Position numbers and translations under genes: made by a program. This document shows positions 20,343 to 29,353 of a DNA stretch of 64,000 nucleotides, one piece after another (within the stretch, counting starts at the first letter, position 1; the number at the start of each line of letters is the position of its first letter). A model generated the notes under the pieces. It made no database searches and had not been told where the DNA came from. It was given only the letters and a program-made list of their open reading frames with translations. Source of the stretch: XN24 sp035514535 (GTDB lineage Bacteria; Pseudomonadota; Gammaproteobacteria; Steroidobacterales; XN24); NCBI GenBank assembly GCA_035514535.1, contig DATKAZ010000039.1, positions 1-64,000 of the forward strand, given 5' to 3'.

Positions 20343-20645
20343 TCAGCCGAGGAATGCAGGCGGCCCGCGCGGCAGCGGGCAGGATGCGGGGGAGGAGTAG
20401 AGTGGCTCAGCCTGCTCGACGCGCGCCCGGGCGGGGGTGAACTTTGGCAGGCACTTGCCGGTGGCCGCGATGACGCCGTCGCCGCCGCGTTCGAGCACCA
20501 GACATACCTGGCATTGCTCGTCCGGGTCGTGCAGATCGAATCCCAGGTGCAGGTCCCAGGCCACCACGCGCAGCACGACCACCAGCGCCACCATCCAGGC
20601 GAAGCGCGTGAGTCGACGGCACCGGCTTGCTTCTTGCTGTTTCAT
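20343..20645 (-). CDS. small DUF2946-like protein heading the metal cluster
   Basis: A 100-residue protein with a single hydrophobic segment (about residues 13-32, a signal anchor) and a CQVC pair at Cys45/Cys48 preceded by HDPDEQ, then Cys64. This resembles the short DUF2946-type proteins often found in copper or zinc gene clusters. Start ATG MKQQEASRC. It is the first gene of the minus-strand operon, 78 bp before the barrel protein. A role in metal sensing or binding at the inner membrane is inference. No convincing Zur box was seen upstream. Confidence 0.65.
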   Translation of the reverse strand: MKQQEASRCRRLTRFAWMVALVVVLRVVAWDLHLGFDLHDPDEQCQVCLVLERGGDGVIAATGKCLPKFTPARARVEQAEPLYSSPASCPLPRGPPAFLG

Positions 20646-20778
20646 AGGGCTATACCGACCACTTACGATAACCCGGCCGGCGGGCTCTTCCAAGCTTTGT
20701 TTTCGCGGCGCTTGCGTGCCAAATCGCCGTGCTACACTGCCAATGCGATGAAACCTTCAGGGAACAGACCCCTTACCC

Positions 20779-21852
20779 GTGTCCCTCTCGCCGGAACAGC
20801 TTGAGGCCGGCCTTGCCCGTCGCCTCGCGCCCGCCTACCTGATCGCCGGAGACGAACCGCTGCTCATCCAGGAGTGTGTGGACGCCATCCGTCGTCGGGC
20901 CAGGGAGCAGGGCTTTGCCGAGCGGGAAGTGCATGCCGTGGAGCGCGGCTTCGACTGGGCGGCCTTTGCCGGCGAGCTGTCCAGCCTGTCGCTGTTCGCT
21001 GCACGGCGCGTCATCGAGCTGCGCCTGAAGACGCCGGCGGCGGCGGACGGCGGCGCCGAGCTGTTCGCACGTTTCGCGGCGACGCCCCCCGACGACATCC
21101 TGCTGCTGGCGATTGCACCGAAGCTCGATCGGCGCGCCCAGCAGGCCCCCTGGGTGAAAGCATTTGCGCAGGCGGGCGAGCTGGTGGTGGTGCGCCCCGT
21201 GGATCCGCCCGCGCTGCCGTCGTGGATCCAGGGCCGACTGCGCAAGGCGGGCCTGAGCGCGGATGCGGCGGCGGTGCGACTCATCGCGGAGCGCGTTGAA
21301 GGCAACCTGCTGGCCGCGCACCAGGAGATCGAGAAGCTCAGGCTGCTGCACGGCGAGGGGGAGCTGGATGCGGAGGCCGTGCGCGCCGCGGTGGCTGACA
21401 GCGCCCGATTTGATATCTTCAAGCTGGCGGACGCGGCGGTCGCCGGCGACCTGGCCCGGGCCTTGCGCGTCCTCGCCGGCCTCAGGGCCGAGGGCTTGGC
21501 GATCCCCCAGGTCCTGTGGCCCCTGGCACGCGAGATTCGCGGCCTCGTGCGGGTGCGCTGGCTGATGGACCAGGGCCTCGCGGCGCCCGCTGCAATGCAG
21601 CGCGCCGGCATCTGGCGCAACCGCACCGGTCTGGTGAGCCGGGCCGTCGCGCGCCATGACGGGCGCGCCCTGCGCAGGCTGGTCCGGCGCGTCGCGCTGG
21701 TCGACCGCATGTCCAAGGGCGCACCGCCGGGAAATGCGGTGCCGGCGCTGCCGCGGGAAGGCGCGGTCAAGGCGCCCGCAAGGTGCGATCCCTGGGCCGA
21801 GCTGGTCGATCTCGTAGCGGCCCTGGCAGGGCCGGGGCGCAGGGCCGCATGA
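20779..21852 (+). CDS. holA: DNA polymerase III subunit delta
   Basis: Clamp-loader wrench subunit that opens the beta sliding clamp, 357 residues. The N-terminus has the family phrase YLIAGDEPLLIQE (from residue 19) and the middle holds FDIFKLADAAVAGD. The start is GTG; a TGcTACACT at 20730-20738 may be an extended -10 element for this gene. In most gammaproteobacteria holA directly follows lptE; here it is separated by the inserted block 14.1-20.6 kb. Confidence 0.93.
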   Translation: MSLSPEQLEAGLARRLAPAYLIAGDEPLLIQECVDAIRRRAREQGFAEREVHAVERGFDWAAFAGELSSLSLFAARRVIELRLKTPAAADGGAELFARFAATPPDDILLLAIAPKLDRRAQQAPWVKAFAQAGELVVVRPVDPPALPSWIQGRLRKAGLSADAAAVRLIAERVEGNLLAAHQEIEKLRLLHGEGELDAEAVRAAVADSARFDIFKLADAAVAGDLARALRVLAGLRAEGLAIPQVLWPLAREIRGLVRVRWLMDQGLAAPAAMQRAGIWRNRTGLVSRAVARHDGRALRRLVRRVALVDRMSKGAPPGNAVPALPREGAVKAPARCDPWAELVDLVAALAGPGRRAA

Positions 21853-22517
21853 GCGGCCTCGGCAGCCTCAATCCCATGGGGATATTCGGCGGCACCTTTG
21901 ACCCGATCCACTACGGCCATCTCCGCAGCGCATTGGAATTACTGGAGGCCCTCGAGTTCTCCGAGGTCCGGTTCATGCCCGCGGGAAACCCGCCCCATCG
22001 CATTGCGACGCACGCCGATGGGCGCACGCGCGTCGCACTGGTCCAGGCCGCGATCGACGGCGAACCGCGCTTCATCCTGGATGACAGGGAGTTGCGTCGC
22101 GAGGGCCCGTCCTATTCCGTGGACACCCTGCTCGACCTGCGCGCCGAGTTCGCGCATCGCTCGTTGTGCCTGGTCGTCGGCATGGACGCATACCTCAGCC
22201 TGCCGCAATGGCACCAGTGGCGAGAAATCCTCGAGCTGGCCCACCTGGTCGTCGCGCATCGCCCGGGCTGGCAAGCGCCGCAGTCGGGCACGCTCGGCGA
22301 GCTGCTTGCAGACCGCGGCACCGCGCGCGTCCAGGATCTGCACGAGTCCCGTGCCGGGCGGGTCTACGTCCGCGCCGTGACGCAACTGGAGATTTCATCG
22401 AGCGCGATCCGCGAGCTGGTGCGCGCGGGCCGCGATCCCCGTTACCTGGTGCCCGACCCGGTCCGCCGGCTGCTGGCCGAGTCGGGCTGCTACCACGCAG
22501 CCGCAGAGAGGAATTAA
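21849..22517 (+). CDS. nadD: nicotinate-nucleotide adenylyltransferase
   Basis: Makes deamido-NAD from nicotinate mononucleotide and ATP. The protein has 222 residues. The nucleotidyltransferase motif GTFDPIHYGH is at 15-24 and the C-terminal ISSSAIRE motif is present. It overlaps holA by 4 bp and rsfS by 1 bp, the canonical arrangement. The ATG at 21849 is preferred over the upstream in-frame extension inside holA. Confidence 0.96.
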   Translation: MSGLGSLNPMGIFGGTFDPIHYGHLRSALELLEALEFSEVRFMPAGNPPHRIATHADGRTRVALVQAAIDGEPRFILDDRELRREGPSYSVDTLLDLRAEFAHRSLCLVVGMDAYLSLPQWHQWREILELAHLVVAHRPGWQAPQSGTLGELLADRGTARVQDLHESRAGRVYVRAVTQLEISSSAIRELVRAGRDPRYLVPDPVRRLLAESGCYHAAAERN

Positions 22518-22870
22518 TGGCGGAAACATCCTTGCAGAAGACAGTACTGAATGCCCTTGAAGACCTGAAGGCACGTGATGTCGTCGTGATGGACGTGCGC
22601 GGCTTGACGAGCATTGCCGACAGCATGGTGATCGCGAGCGGAACTTCGGACAGGCACGTGCGATCCCTGGCGGAAAACGTCGTCGAGAAATGCAAGGAGA
22701 GCGGGCAGCGCCCGCTCGGCGTGGAGGGGCTCAAGGATGGCGAGTGGGTACTCGTCGACCTGCAGGACATCGTGGTGCACGTGATGCTGCCGCGCGTCCG
22801 CGATTTCTACAATCTCGAGAAACTCTGGGCTGCGCCGGCCCGGCCAGGCCGCGTATCGGCCGAGGCCTGA
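22517..22870 (+). CDS. rsfS: ribosomal silencing factor RsfS
   Basis: A 117-residue protein that binds ribosomal protein L14 and blocks subunit joining during starvation. Conserved segments: KARDVVVMDVRGLTSIADSM, IASGTSDRHVRSLAENV, and GEWVLVDLQDIVVHVM. Sits between nadD and rlmH as usual. Confidence 0.96.
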   Translation: MAETSLQKTVLNALEDLKARDVVVMDVRGLTSIADSMVIASGTSDRHVRSLAENVVEKCKESGQRPLGVEGLKDGEWVLVDLQDIVVHVMLPRVRDFYNLEKLWAAPARPGRVSAEA

Positions 22871-22876
22871 TCCGCG

Positions 22877-23344
22877 GTGCGGCTGCGGCTCGTCGCCGTG
22901 GGCACCCGCATGCCGGACTGGGTGAATGCCGGGTTCAAGGCATACGCCGGGCGCTTGCCGCGGGAATGTCGCCTGGAGCTGCGCGAAGTGGCGCTCGGCC
23001 GGCGCAGCAAGGGCACGGCCCCGGCCCGCGCGATCGCCGCCGAAGGCGAGCGGCTCCTTGCCGCCTCGGCAGACTGCACGCGTATCTGCCTGGATGTCCG
23101 CGGTTCCGCCGTGGACACGAGCGGCGTTGCCCGCAAGCTGGCCGGCTGGCGGCGGGACGGCCGGGACGTGGCGCTGCTCGTCGGCGGCCCCGACGGTCTG
23201 GCGCCGGCGTGCCTCGAGGCGGCACGCTGGCGCTGGTCGCTGTCGCCCCTGACGTTGCCCCACGCACTGGTGCGGGTGCTTGTCGCCGAGCAGATCTACC
23301 GCGCCTGGACCGTCCTCTCGGGTCACCCGTATCACCGCGAATGA
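22877..23344 (+). CDS. rlmH: 23S rRNA (pseudouridine-1915 N3) methyltransferase
   Basis: SPOUT-class methyltransferase acting on 70S ribosomes, 155 residues. SAM-site segment LLVGGPDGL near 101-108 and C-terminal LPHALVRVLVAEQIYRAW then HPYHRE as in the family. Starts at GTG. It directly follows rsfS by 6 bp. Confidence 0.96.
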   Translation: MRLRLVAVGTRMPDWVNAGFKAYAGRLPRECRLELREVALGRRSKGTAPARAIAAEGERLLAASADCTRICLDVRGSAVDTSGVARKLAGWRRDGRDVALLVGGPDGLAPACLEAARWRWSLSPLTLPHALVRVLVAEQIYRAWTVLSGHPYHRE

Positions 23345-23390
23345 GTCGCCGGGTCCGCTTGTGCCGGCGGCGTCCAGCGGGGACACTGGC

Positions 23391-23996
23391 ATGATGGATT
23401 CCGTCACACTGGTGCTTGCTTCAGGCTCGCCCCGGCGCCTGCAGCTGCTGGCTTCGCTCGGGCTGGAATGCGAAGTCGCGCCTGTCGAGATCGACGAAAC
23501 CCCACGCGCGGGCGAGGCCCCGGCCGACTATGCGCGGCGCGTCGCCGCGGAGAAGGTCGCGGCTGCAGTCGCGACGCAGCCCGCGGACCGACTCGTACTC
23601 GCCGCGGACACGGTCGTGGCGCTCGGAGACGAAATTCTCGGCAAACCGGCGGATGGCGCCGACGCGGCCAGGATGCTGCGTCGCCTGTCGGGCCGCAGCC
23701 ACGACGTGCACACGGCCGTGGCCGCGAGCCGGGCCGGGACAACGGCGTTGCGCATTGCCGACAGCGAGGTGACCTTCCGTACATTACTCGAGCACGAGAT
23801 CGACGCCTACGTAGCGACCGGCGAGCCGCTCGACAAGGCGGGGGGCTATGGCATCCAGGGCCTTGCGGCGGTGTTCGTGACGCGCCTGTGCGGCAGCTAC
23901 AGCGGCGTCGTCGGCCTGCCGTTGCAAGAGACCGCCGAGCTGCTCGCGCGATTCGGCCTCGACGTGCTTGCGGTCCGGGGCGGGGCTTGCCCGTGA
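23391..23996 (+). CDS. maf: Maf/YhdE-type nucleoside triphosphate pyrophosphatase
   Basis: A 201-residue house-cleaning pyrophosphatase. Motifs: LASGSPRRLQLL at the N-terminus, ETPRAGEAPADYARRVAAEK, LAADTVVALG, and DKAGGYGIQG. By position next to rng it corresponds to the dTTP/UTP-type YhdE. ATGATG at 23391 gives two adjacent possible starts. Stop overlaps the rng GTG. Confidence 0.94.
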   Translation: MMDSVTLVLASGSPRRLQLLASLGLECEVAPVEIDETPRAGEAPADYARRVAAEKVAAAVATQPADRLVLAADTVVALGDEILGKPADGADAARMLRRLSGRSHDVHTAVAASRAGTTALRIADSEVTFRTLLEHEIDAYVATGEPLDKAGGYGIQGLAAVFVTRLCGSYSGVVGLPLQETAELLARFGLDVLAVRGGACP

Positions 23997-25459
23997 GTGA
24001 AGAGATCCTCGTCAATGTCAACCCGCGCGAGACGCGCGCGGCGTTGCTCGAGAACGGCGTCCTGCAGGAGGTTTTCATCGAGCGCGTCAGCCGCCGCGGG
24101 TTGACCGGCAACATTTACAAGGGCCGCGTCCAGCGCGTGTTGCCCGGCATGCAGGCGGCCTTCATCGACGTCGGCCTGGAGCGCACGGCGTTCCTGCATG
24201 CGTCCGACATCAAGCTCGGCCGCGAACCCGGGACCGAGTCGACGGGCGAGCGGGAAGCGGAAATCGGCGACCTGATCAGCGAGGGGCAGGACATCCTCGT
24301 GCAGGTCGTCAAGGATCCTCTCGGCACCAAGGGCGCGCGCCTCACGACCTACGTGAGCATGCCCTCGCGCTACCTCGTGCACCTGCCTTTCGGCCGCGGC
24401 ATAGGCGTCTCGGCACGTATCGAGGAAGAGGGCGAGCGCGCGCGACTGCGCGAGATCCTCGAGGACGTCTCTGCGGACGGCGGCGGCGGCTGGATCGTCC
24501 GCACGGCGGCCGAGGGGGCGCCGCGCGATGCCTTGCGGGCGGACCTGATGTTCCTCGAGAAACTGTGGAACGCGGTGGGCGCGCAGGGACGGTGCTGTCC
24601 CACCGGGACCCTCGTGCATGCGGATCTCGACCTGTCGCTGCGCCTGCTGCGTGACCTGCTGGCCCCCGGGGTCGAGCGCGTGCGCGTCGACGACCCGGAA
24701 AGCTATGGCCGCATGAAACGCTTCGCGGCCAGTTTCATTCCGGAAATGGAACCCAAGATCCAGGCCTACAACGAGCCGCGGCCGATCTTCGAGCTGTACA
24801 ACGTGGAAGAGGAGATCGCCCGCGCGCTCGAACGGAAAGTCTCGCTCAAGTCCGGCGGCTACCTGGTGCTCGACCAGACGGAGGCGATGACGACGATCGA
24901 TGTCAACACCGGCGCCTACGTCGGTCACCGCAATCTCGAGGAAACGATCTTCAAGACGAACCTGGAGGCCGCGCAGGCGATCGCGCGCCAGGTGCGCCTC
25001 AGGAACCTCGGCGGCATCATCATTGTCGACTTCATTGACATGCAGGACGAGGACCATCGCGTACAGGTGCTCGCGGCGTTCGAACGTGCCCTGCAGAACG
25101 ACCATGCCCGCAACCAGATCACCGAGGTGTCACGGCTCGGGCTCGTGGAAATGACTCGCAAAAGGACGCGTGAAAGTCTTGAACACATACTCTGCAGGCC
25201 ATGCCCGGCCTGCCATGGCCGCGGCTCGGTAAAGACTCCCGAGACGGTGTGCTACGAAATCTTTCGCGACATCCTGCGCCAGTCGAGGCAGTTTGAATTC
25301 CAGGAATTGCTGGTACTTGCGCATGCCGAGGTCCTCGACCTGCTCGTGGATGAGGAGGCAGCGGGGCTCGCGCAGCTCGAGACCGCCACGGGCAAGCCGA
25401 TTCGGCTGCAAGCGGAGTCCGGCTACTCGCAGGACCAGTACGATGTCGTGCCGATTTAG
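23993..25459 (+). CDS. rng: ribonuclease G
   Basis: Endoribonuclease for 5' maturation of 16S rRNA and mRNA decay, 488 residues, very near the E. coli length. The S1 domain begins around GNIYKGRVQRVLPGMQAAFID. The catalytic DNase I-like domain includes IIIVDFIDMQDEDHR and the zinc-link CPACHGRG lies near residue 404. GTG start overlaps the maf stop (GTGA). The family N-terminus (SEEILVNVNPRETR) supports it. Confidence 0.96.
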   Translation: MSEEILVNVNPRETRAALLENGVLQEVFIERVSRRGLTGNIYKGRVQRVLPGMQAAFIDVGLERTAFLHASDIKLGREPGTESTGEREAEIGDLISEGQDILVQVVKDPLGTKGARLTTYVSMPSRYLVHLPFGRGIGVSARIEEEGERARLREILEDVSADGGGGWIVRTAAEGAPRDALRADLMFLEKLWNAVGAQGRCCPTGTLVHADLDLSLRLLRDLLAPGVERVRVDDPESYGRMKRFAASFIPEMEPKIQAYNEPRPIFELYNVEEEIARALERKVSLKSGGYLVLDQTEAMTTIDVNTGAYVGHRNLEETIFKTNLEAAQAIARQVRLRNLGGIIIVDFIDMQDEDHRVQVLAAFERALQNDHARNQITEVSRLGLVEMTRKRTRESLEHILCRPCPACHGRGSVKTPETVCYEIFRDILRQSRQFEFQELLVLAHAEVLDLLVDEEAAGLAQLETATGKPIRLQAESGYSQDQYDVVPI

Positions 25460-25495
25460 GCCCGGACGCGCGGGCCTCGGCCTCCGGAGCGATCT

Positions 25496-28400
25496 GTGCC
25501 GGGCCTGATTCGCAGGCTGTGGCGGATCGCCGCCGGGCTGTTGGCCGTGGTGGTAATCCTGGCGGCCGTGCTGGTCGGCCTGGCCCGGCTCGCGCTCGTG
25601 CAGGTGCCGGAGTATCGCGACCAGATCGAGTCGTGGGCCGGCGAAGTACTGGGCTGGCCGGTCGAAATCGGTGCGATGGACGCGCGCCTCGGGTTGCACG
25701 GCCCCGAGCTGCGCTTCACCGACGCACGCATCCTGACGCAGGATCGCGAGCGCACCATGGTGCTGGCGGACAGCGGCACGATGCGCTTCGACAGCGTGGC
25801 GCTGTTGCGCGGCCGGATTCGTCCGGATGCCGTGAGCCTGGGCGGGGTCGCCCTGCGCATCGAGCGCAGCATCGAGGGTCGCTGGCGCCTGCTCGGCGAG
25901 GAGGGGCCATTGCTCGGCGAGCGCATTCCGGCGCCCGGTGGCGCGGCAGAACTGCCGTGGCTCGAGGACCTGCCGGCAGCCCGGCTGAAGCTCGAGGACC
26001 TGCGCCTGGAGTTCGAGGACCTGCGCAACGAAGTCGGTCCCTGGGACTTCCAGGTCGACGAACTCGACCTGCGGCTCGGCGGCGGACAGCTCGATTTGTC
26101 TGCTACCGGAATGTTGCCGCAGCCCCTCGGCAGAGACCTTGCTGTGGCGGTGACCATCACGGGACAGGACGAGCGCGGTCGACCGCGTGACTGGAGCGCG
26201 GGGCTCTCGTTTGCCGCGCTGGATCTGCGGGCATTGGGCGAGGTCGTGAGGCGGCCGCAGCGGTTGCCGGCATCAGGCATCCTCACCGGCAGCGTGTCGA
26301 TCGAGGTCGATGACGCGAAGCTCGGACGCCTCGCCGGCGATGTCCAGGCTCATGAGGTCAGCCTGCCTGAGCCGCCCGAGGGAGAACGTCCTGCACTGGA
26401 GGAACGCTACGATCACCTCGGCGCGGATTTCGAATGGCAGCGCACGGCGGGCGGCTGGGAGGCGCGGGTCACGGAGCTCGACGTGGAGCGTACGGGCCGG
26501 CGCTGGACGAGCCCGGTCGTGGCGGTCACGCTGGAACGGGCCGAAGTAGAGCGCCGGCTCGAGGTGCGGGCGGATTACATGGATCTGGAAGATGCGGCGC
26601 AAGCCGCACCGTGGCTGCCGCCGCGCGCACGGTCGCTGGTCCGGCAGCTCGCGCCAGGCGGGGTGGCGAGAGATCTCGAGATGCATCTGGATCTCCCGGT
26701 CGACGACACGCGCTCCCCCGATGTCTACGTCGACGCACGCGTCGAGAACCTGGCATTGGCCGCGGGCGAGCACACGCCCGGCATACGAAACGTGTCGGGA
26801 ACGATTTCGGGCGACCTGTATCGCGGCACAGCCAGCTTCGAAGTTCGCGGCGGCGAGGTGTCGATGCCCCGGCTGTTCCGCGCGCCGCTGGCACTGACCG
26901 ACGCCGAGGTCGCGCTGGAATGGACACGGGACGAGCAGGCCGTCCGGCTGCAGGTCCCGCGTTTCGCCCTCGCTAACGACGACGCAACGGTCAGTGGCAG
27001 GGCCGCGCTGACGCTGCCCGCCGACGAGAGCTCCCCCCACCTCGAGATCGACGCGGTGGCGCGCGATGTCCGCCTGGTTGCGGCCGCGGCCTACCTGCCC
27101 GCGGGCATCATGCCGGTCAAGGTCGTCGGCTGGCTGGATGAGGCGCTCAAGGCCGGCTCTGTCGAGGAGGCGAGCCTCGAGTTCAGAGGCGCCACTCGTG
27201 AGTTTCCGTTCCGTGACGGCGACGGCCTGTTCAAGGCCGAGTTCGACATCGCCGGCGGCGAGCTCAAATTCCATCCCACCTGGCCGAATGCGACGGGTCT
27301 CGACGCAGCGGTGAGATTCGAGAACGAGGGCCTCTGGGCGGAGGTCCGCGCCGCGCAATTGCGCGCAGTCGATGCGGGCCCGGCGCAGGTCGCCATTCCG
27401 GACCTGGCCCAGGGCATGTTGAGCGTCGTGGGCGAGGCCAGCGGCGACCTGGGGGATATTCGCGATCTCGTGCTGACAACCGAATTGCTGCGGAAGATCC
27501 TCGGCCCCGGGCTGGAGCCGGCGGAGATCGGCGCCGGGAGCGTATCTGCCGGCGTCGACCTGTCTCTGCCATTGCGGGCCATCAGGGAATACAGGGCGCA
27601 GGTGGAACTCGAGATAGAGGACGGCGTCGTGGCCTATGGGTTCCTCGGCGAACCGCTAAGGGATCTCGATGCCCGCATCAGCATCGATAATGCCCGGGTC
27701 ACCGCGCAAGGCGCCTCGGCATCGCTCGCCGGATGGCCGGTCGCCGCGGATGTCGTGGTCACGGAGGACGGGGCCGTCCGGGTCGAGGGTTCCGGGCGCA
27801 TCAGCGCCGACGGGCTCGCGCGCGCGCTGCGCGTGCCGGTCGATGCATGGGCGGAAGGGGAAACCGACTGGGTCGGCCACCTGCAGTTTCCGGCGCCCGG
27901 GTCGCTCGCGCCCCTCGAGCTGGAGATCGTCACGCATCTCTACGGCATTTCCATCGACCTGCCCGAGCCGTTCCGCAAGGAAGCGAACGATGTCCGCAAC
28001 CTGCAGGCGACCGCCCGGTTCCCGGAGGCTGACCTGATGGACATGGAGTTCGAGTGGAACCGCGCGATGCGTGTCGCCGCGCGAGTCGACCGCTCGGGAC
28101 CGGAGGCCGTGCTCGGGGTCGTACCTGGCGCCGTCGCGGGTGAGCCGCCGGGCCTCGTGTTCAGCGGCGCCATCAATCGCCTGGACCTCGGCGCCTGGAT
28201 GAGTATCGAGGTGCCGACGGGGGTCGAGGCCGACGGCATCGTGGCAAGCATCGCCGGCGGGCGGCTGCTGGTGGGCGAACTGACGGCGCCCTGGTTGCAG
28301 CTGGGCGACGCATTGCTCGAGCTGTCCCACGCCGAAGACGGCTGGCACCTCCAGCTGACGGCCGACAACGCGGCTGGTGAAATCGTCATCCCGTCCCCCC

Positions 28401-29353
28401 TCTATGGCGATCGGCCCGTCGCGGTCACGCTGGCCCACCTGTGGCTCGACGCGGGTCGCGCGGGCGAGCCCGAAGACGAGCGGGCGCGTGCCGATCGGTC
28501 CGCTGGCGCAACCGCGCCGGTCTCCGTGCATCCGGCGCGCATTCCCGCGCTGGAGGTCGCGATCGAGGACGTGCGCTACGGCGATATCCGCCTCGGCAGC
28601 GTCTCGGCCCGAGTGCTGCACGAGGGCGACGGCTTCGAGCTGGTCGGGCTCGAGGCCGTCGGCGACAGCTTCATCGTCGAGGCGGAAGGCGGCTCGCGGT
28701 TGTCGCAGGCTGTCGATGAGTCCCGCCTGTTGCTCCGCGTGAGCAGCGAGGATGTCGGCGCGACGCTGGACTTCATGGGCTTCACGCGCAGCATGGAGGC
28801 CGCGGACGGGTCGTTCGAAGCCGAAGTCCACTGGCAGGGGGGCTTGCGCAGCGACTGGCTGAGCGCAATCGAGGGCAATGCGAGTATCCTGATTCGCGAC
28901 GGCAAGCTGGTCGGCGTCGAGCCGGGCGCGGGCCGGGTCTTCGGCCTGCTGAGTATCCAGGCGCTGCCGCGGCGACTCGCGCTCGACTTCAAGGACGTGT
29001 TCGGCGAGGGCACGGCGTTCGACCGGATCGGCGGTGACTTCCGCTTCGCCGGCGGCAATGCATACACCGAGAATCTCGTCATGCGCGGACCTGCTGCGGA
29101 GATGGGCGTCATCGGCCGCACGGGCCTGGTCGCCCGCGATTACGAGCAGACCGCCGTCATCGGTGCTGACCTCGGCCGCACCCTGCCGGTGGCGGGCGCC
29201 GTGGTGGGAGGACCCGCGGTGGGGGCGGCGCTTTACCTGCTGTCGGAAATTCTGCGCAATCCGTTCCAGGCTCATATCACCTATCGCATCAGCGGCCCAT
29301 GGGACAATCCCGTCATCGAGCGCGTGGCCGGCCGCAGGGCGGGCGCGCCCTGA
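25496..29353 (+). CDS. yhdP: YhdP-family AsmA-like envelope protein
   Basis: A 1285-residue protein with one N-terminal membrane anchor (residues about 13-35) and a very long beta-rich periplasmic part ending in an AsmA_2-type C-terminal domain. Family members form bridge-like structures that move phospholipids between inner and outer membranes. GTG start follows rng by 36 bp; the stop overlaps the nitrilase-family ATG. Length and order (rng-yhdP-tldD) match the known arrangement. Confidence 0.92.
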   Translation: MPGLIRRLWRIAAGLLAVVVILAAVLVGLARLALVQVPEYRDQIESWAGEVLGWPVEIGAMDARLGLHGPELRFTDARILTQDRERTMVLADSGTMRFDSVALLRGRIRPDAVSLGGVALRIERSIEGRWRLLGEEGPLLGERIPAPGGAAELPWLEDLPAARLKLEDLRLEFEDLRNEVGPWDFQVDELDLRLGGGQLDLSATGMLPQPLGRDLAVAVTITGQDERGRPRDWSAGLSFAALDLRALGEVVRRPQRLPASGILTGSVSIEVDDAKLGRLAGDVQAHEVSLPEPPEGERPALEERYDHLGADFEWQRTAGGWEARVTELDVERTGRRWTSPVVAVTLERAEVERRLEVRADYMDLEDAAQAAPWLPPRARSLVRQLAPGGVARDLEMHLDLPVDDTRSPDVYVDARVENLALAAGEHTPGIRNVSGTISGDLYRGTASFEVRGGEVSMPRLFRAPLALTDAEVALEWTRDEQAVRLQVPRFALANDDATVSGRAALTLPADESSPHLEIDAVARDVRLVAAAAYLPAGIMPVKVVGWLDEALKAGSVEEASLEFRGATREFPFRDGDGLFKAEFDIAGGELKFHPTWPNATGLDAAVRFENEGLWAEVRAAQLRAVDAGPAQVAIPDLAQGMLSVVGEASGDLGDIRDLVLTTELLRKILGPGLEPAEIGAGSVSAGVDLSLPLRAIREYRAQVELEIEDGVVAYGFLGEPLRDLDARISIDNARVTAQGASASLAGWPVAADVVVTEDGAVRVEGSGRISADGLARALRVPVDAWAEGETDWVGHLQFPAPGSLAPLELEIVTHLYGISIDLPEPFRKEANDVRNLQATARFPEADLMDMEFEWNRAMRVAARVDRSGPEAVLGVVPGAVAGEPPGLVFSGAINRLDLGAWMSIEVPTGVEADGIVASIAGGRLLVGELTAPWLQLGDALLELSHAEDGWHLQLTADNAAGEIVIPSPLYGDRPVAVTLAHLWLDAGRAGEPEDERARADRSAGATAPVSVHPARIPALEVAIEDVRYGDIRLGSVSARVLHEGDGFELVGLEAVGDSFIVEAEGGSRLSQAVDESRLLLRVSSEDVGATLDFMGFTRSMEAADGSFEAEVHWQGGLRSDWLSAIEGNASILIRDGKLVGVEPGAGRVFGLLSIQALPRRLALDFKDVFGEGTAFDRIGGDFRFAGGNAYTENLVMRGPAAEMGVIGRTGLVARDYEQTAVIGADLGRTLPVAGAVVGGPAVGAALYLLSEILRNPFQAHITYRISGPWDNPVIERVAGRRAGAP

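Noticed and set aside
20646..20778. Zur operator upstream of the metal cluster (GTTATCGTAAG)
   Set aside because: Only a partial palindrome; too short and too far from the known Zur consensus to call.
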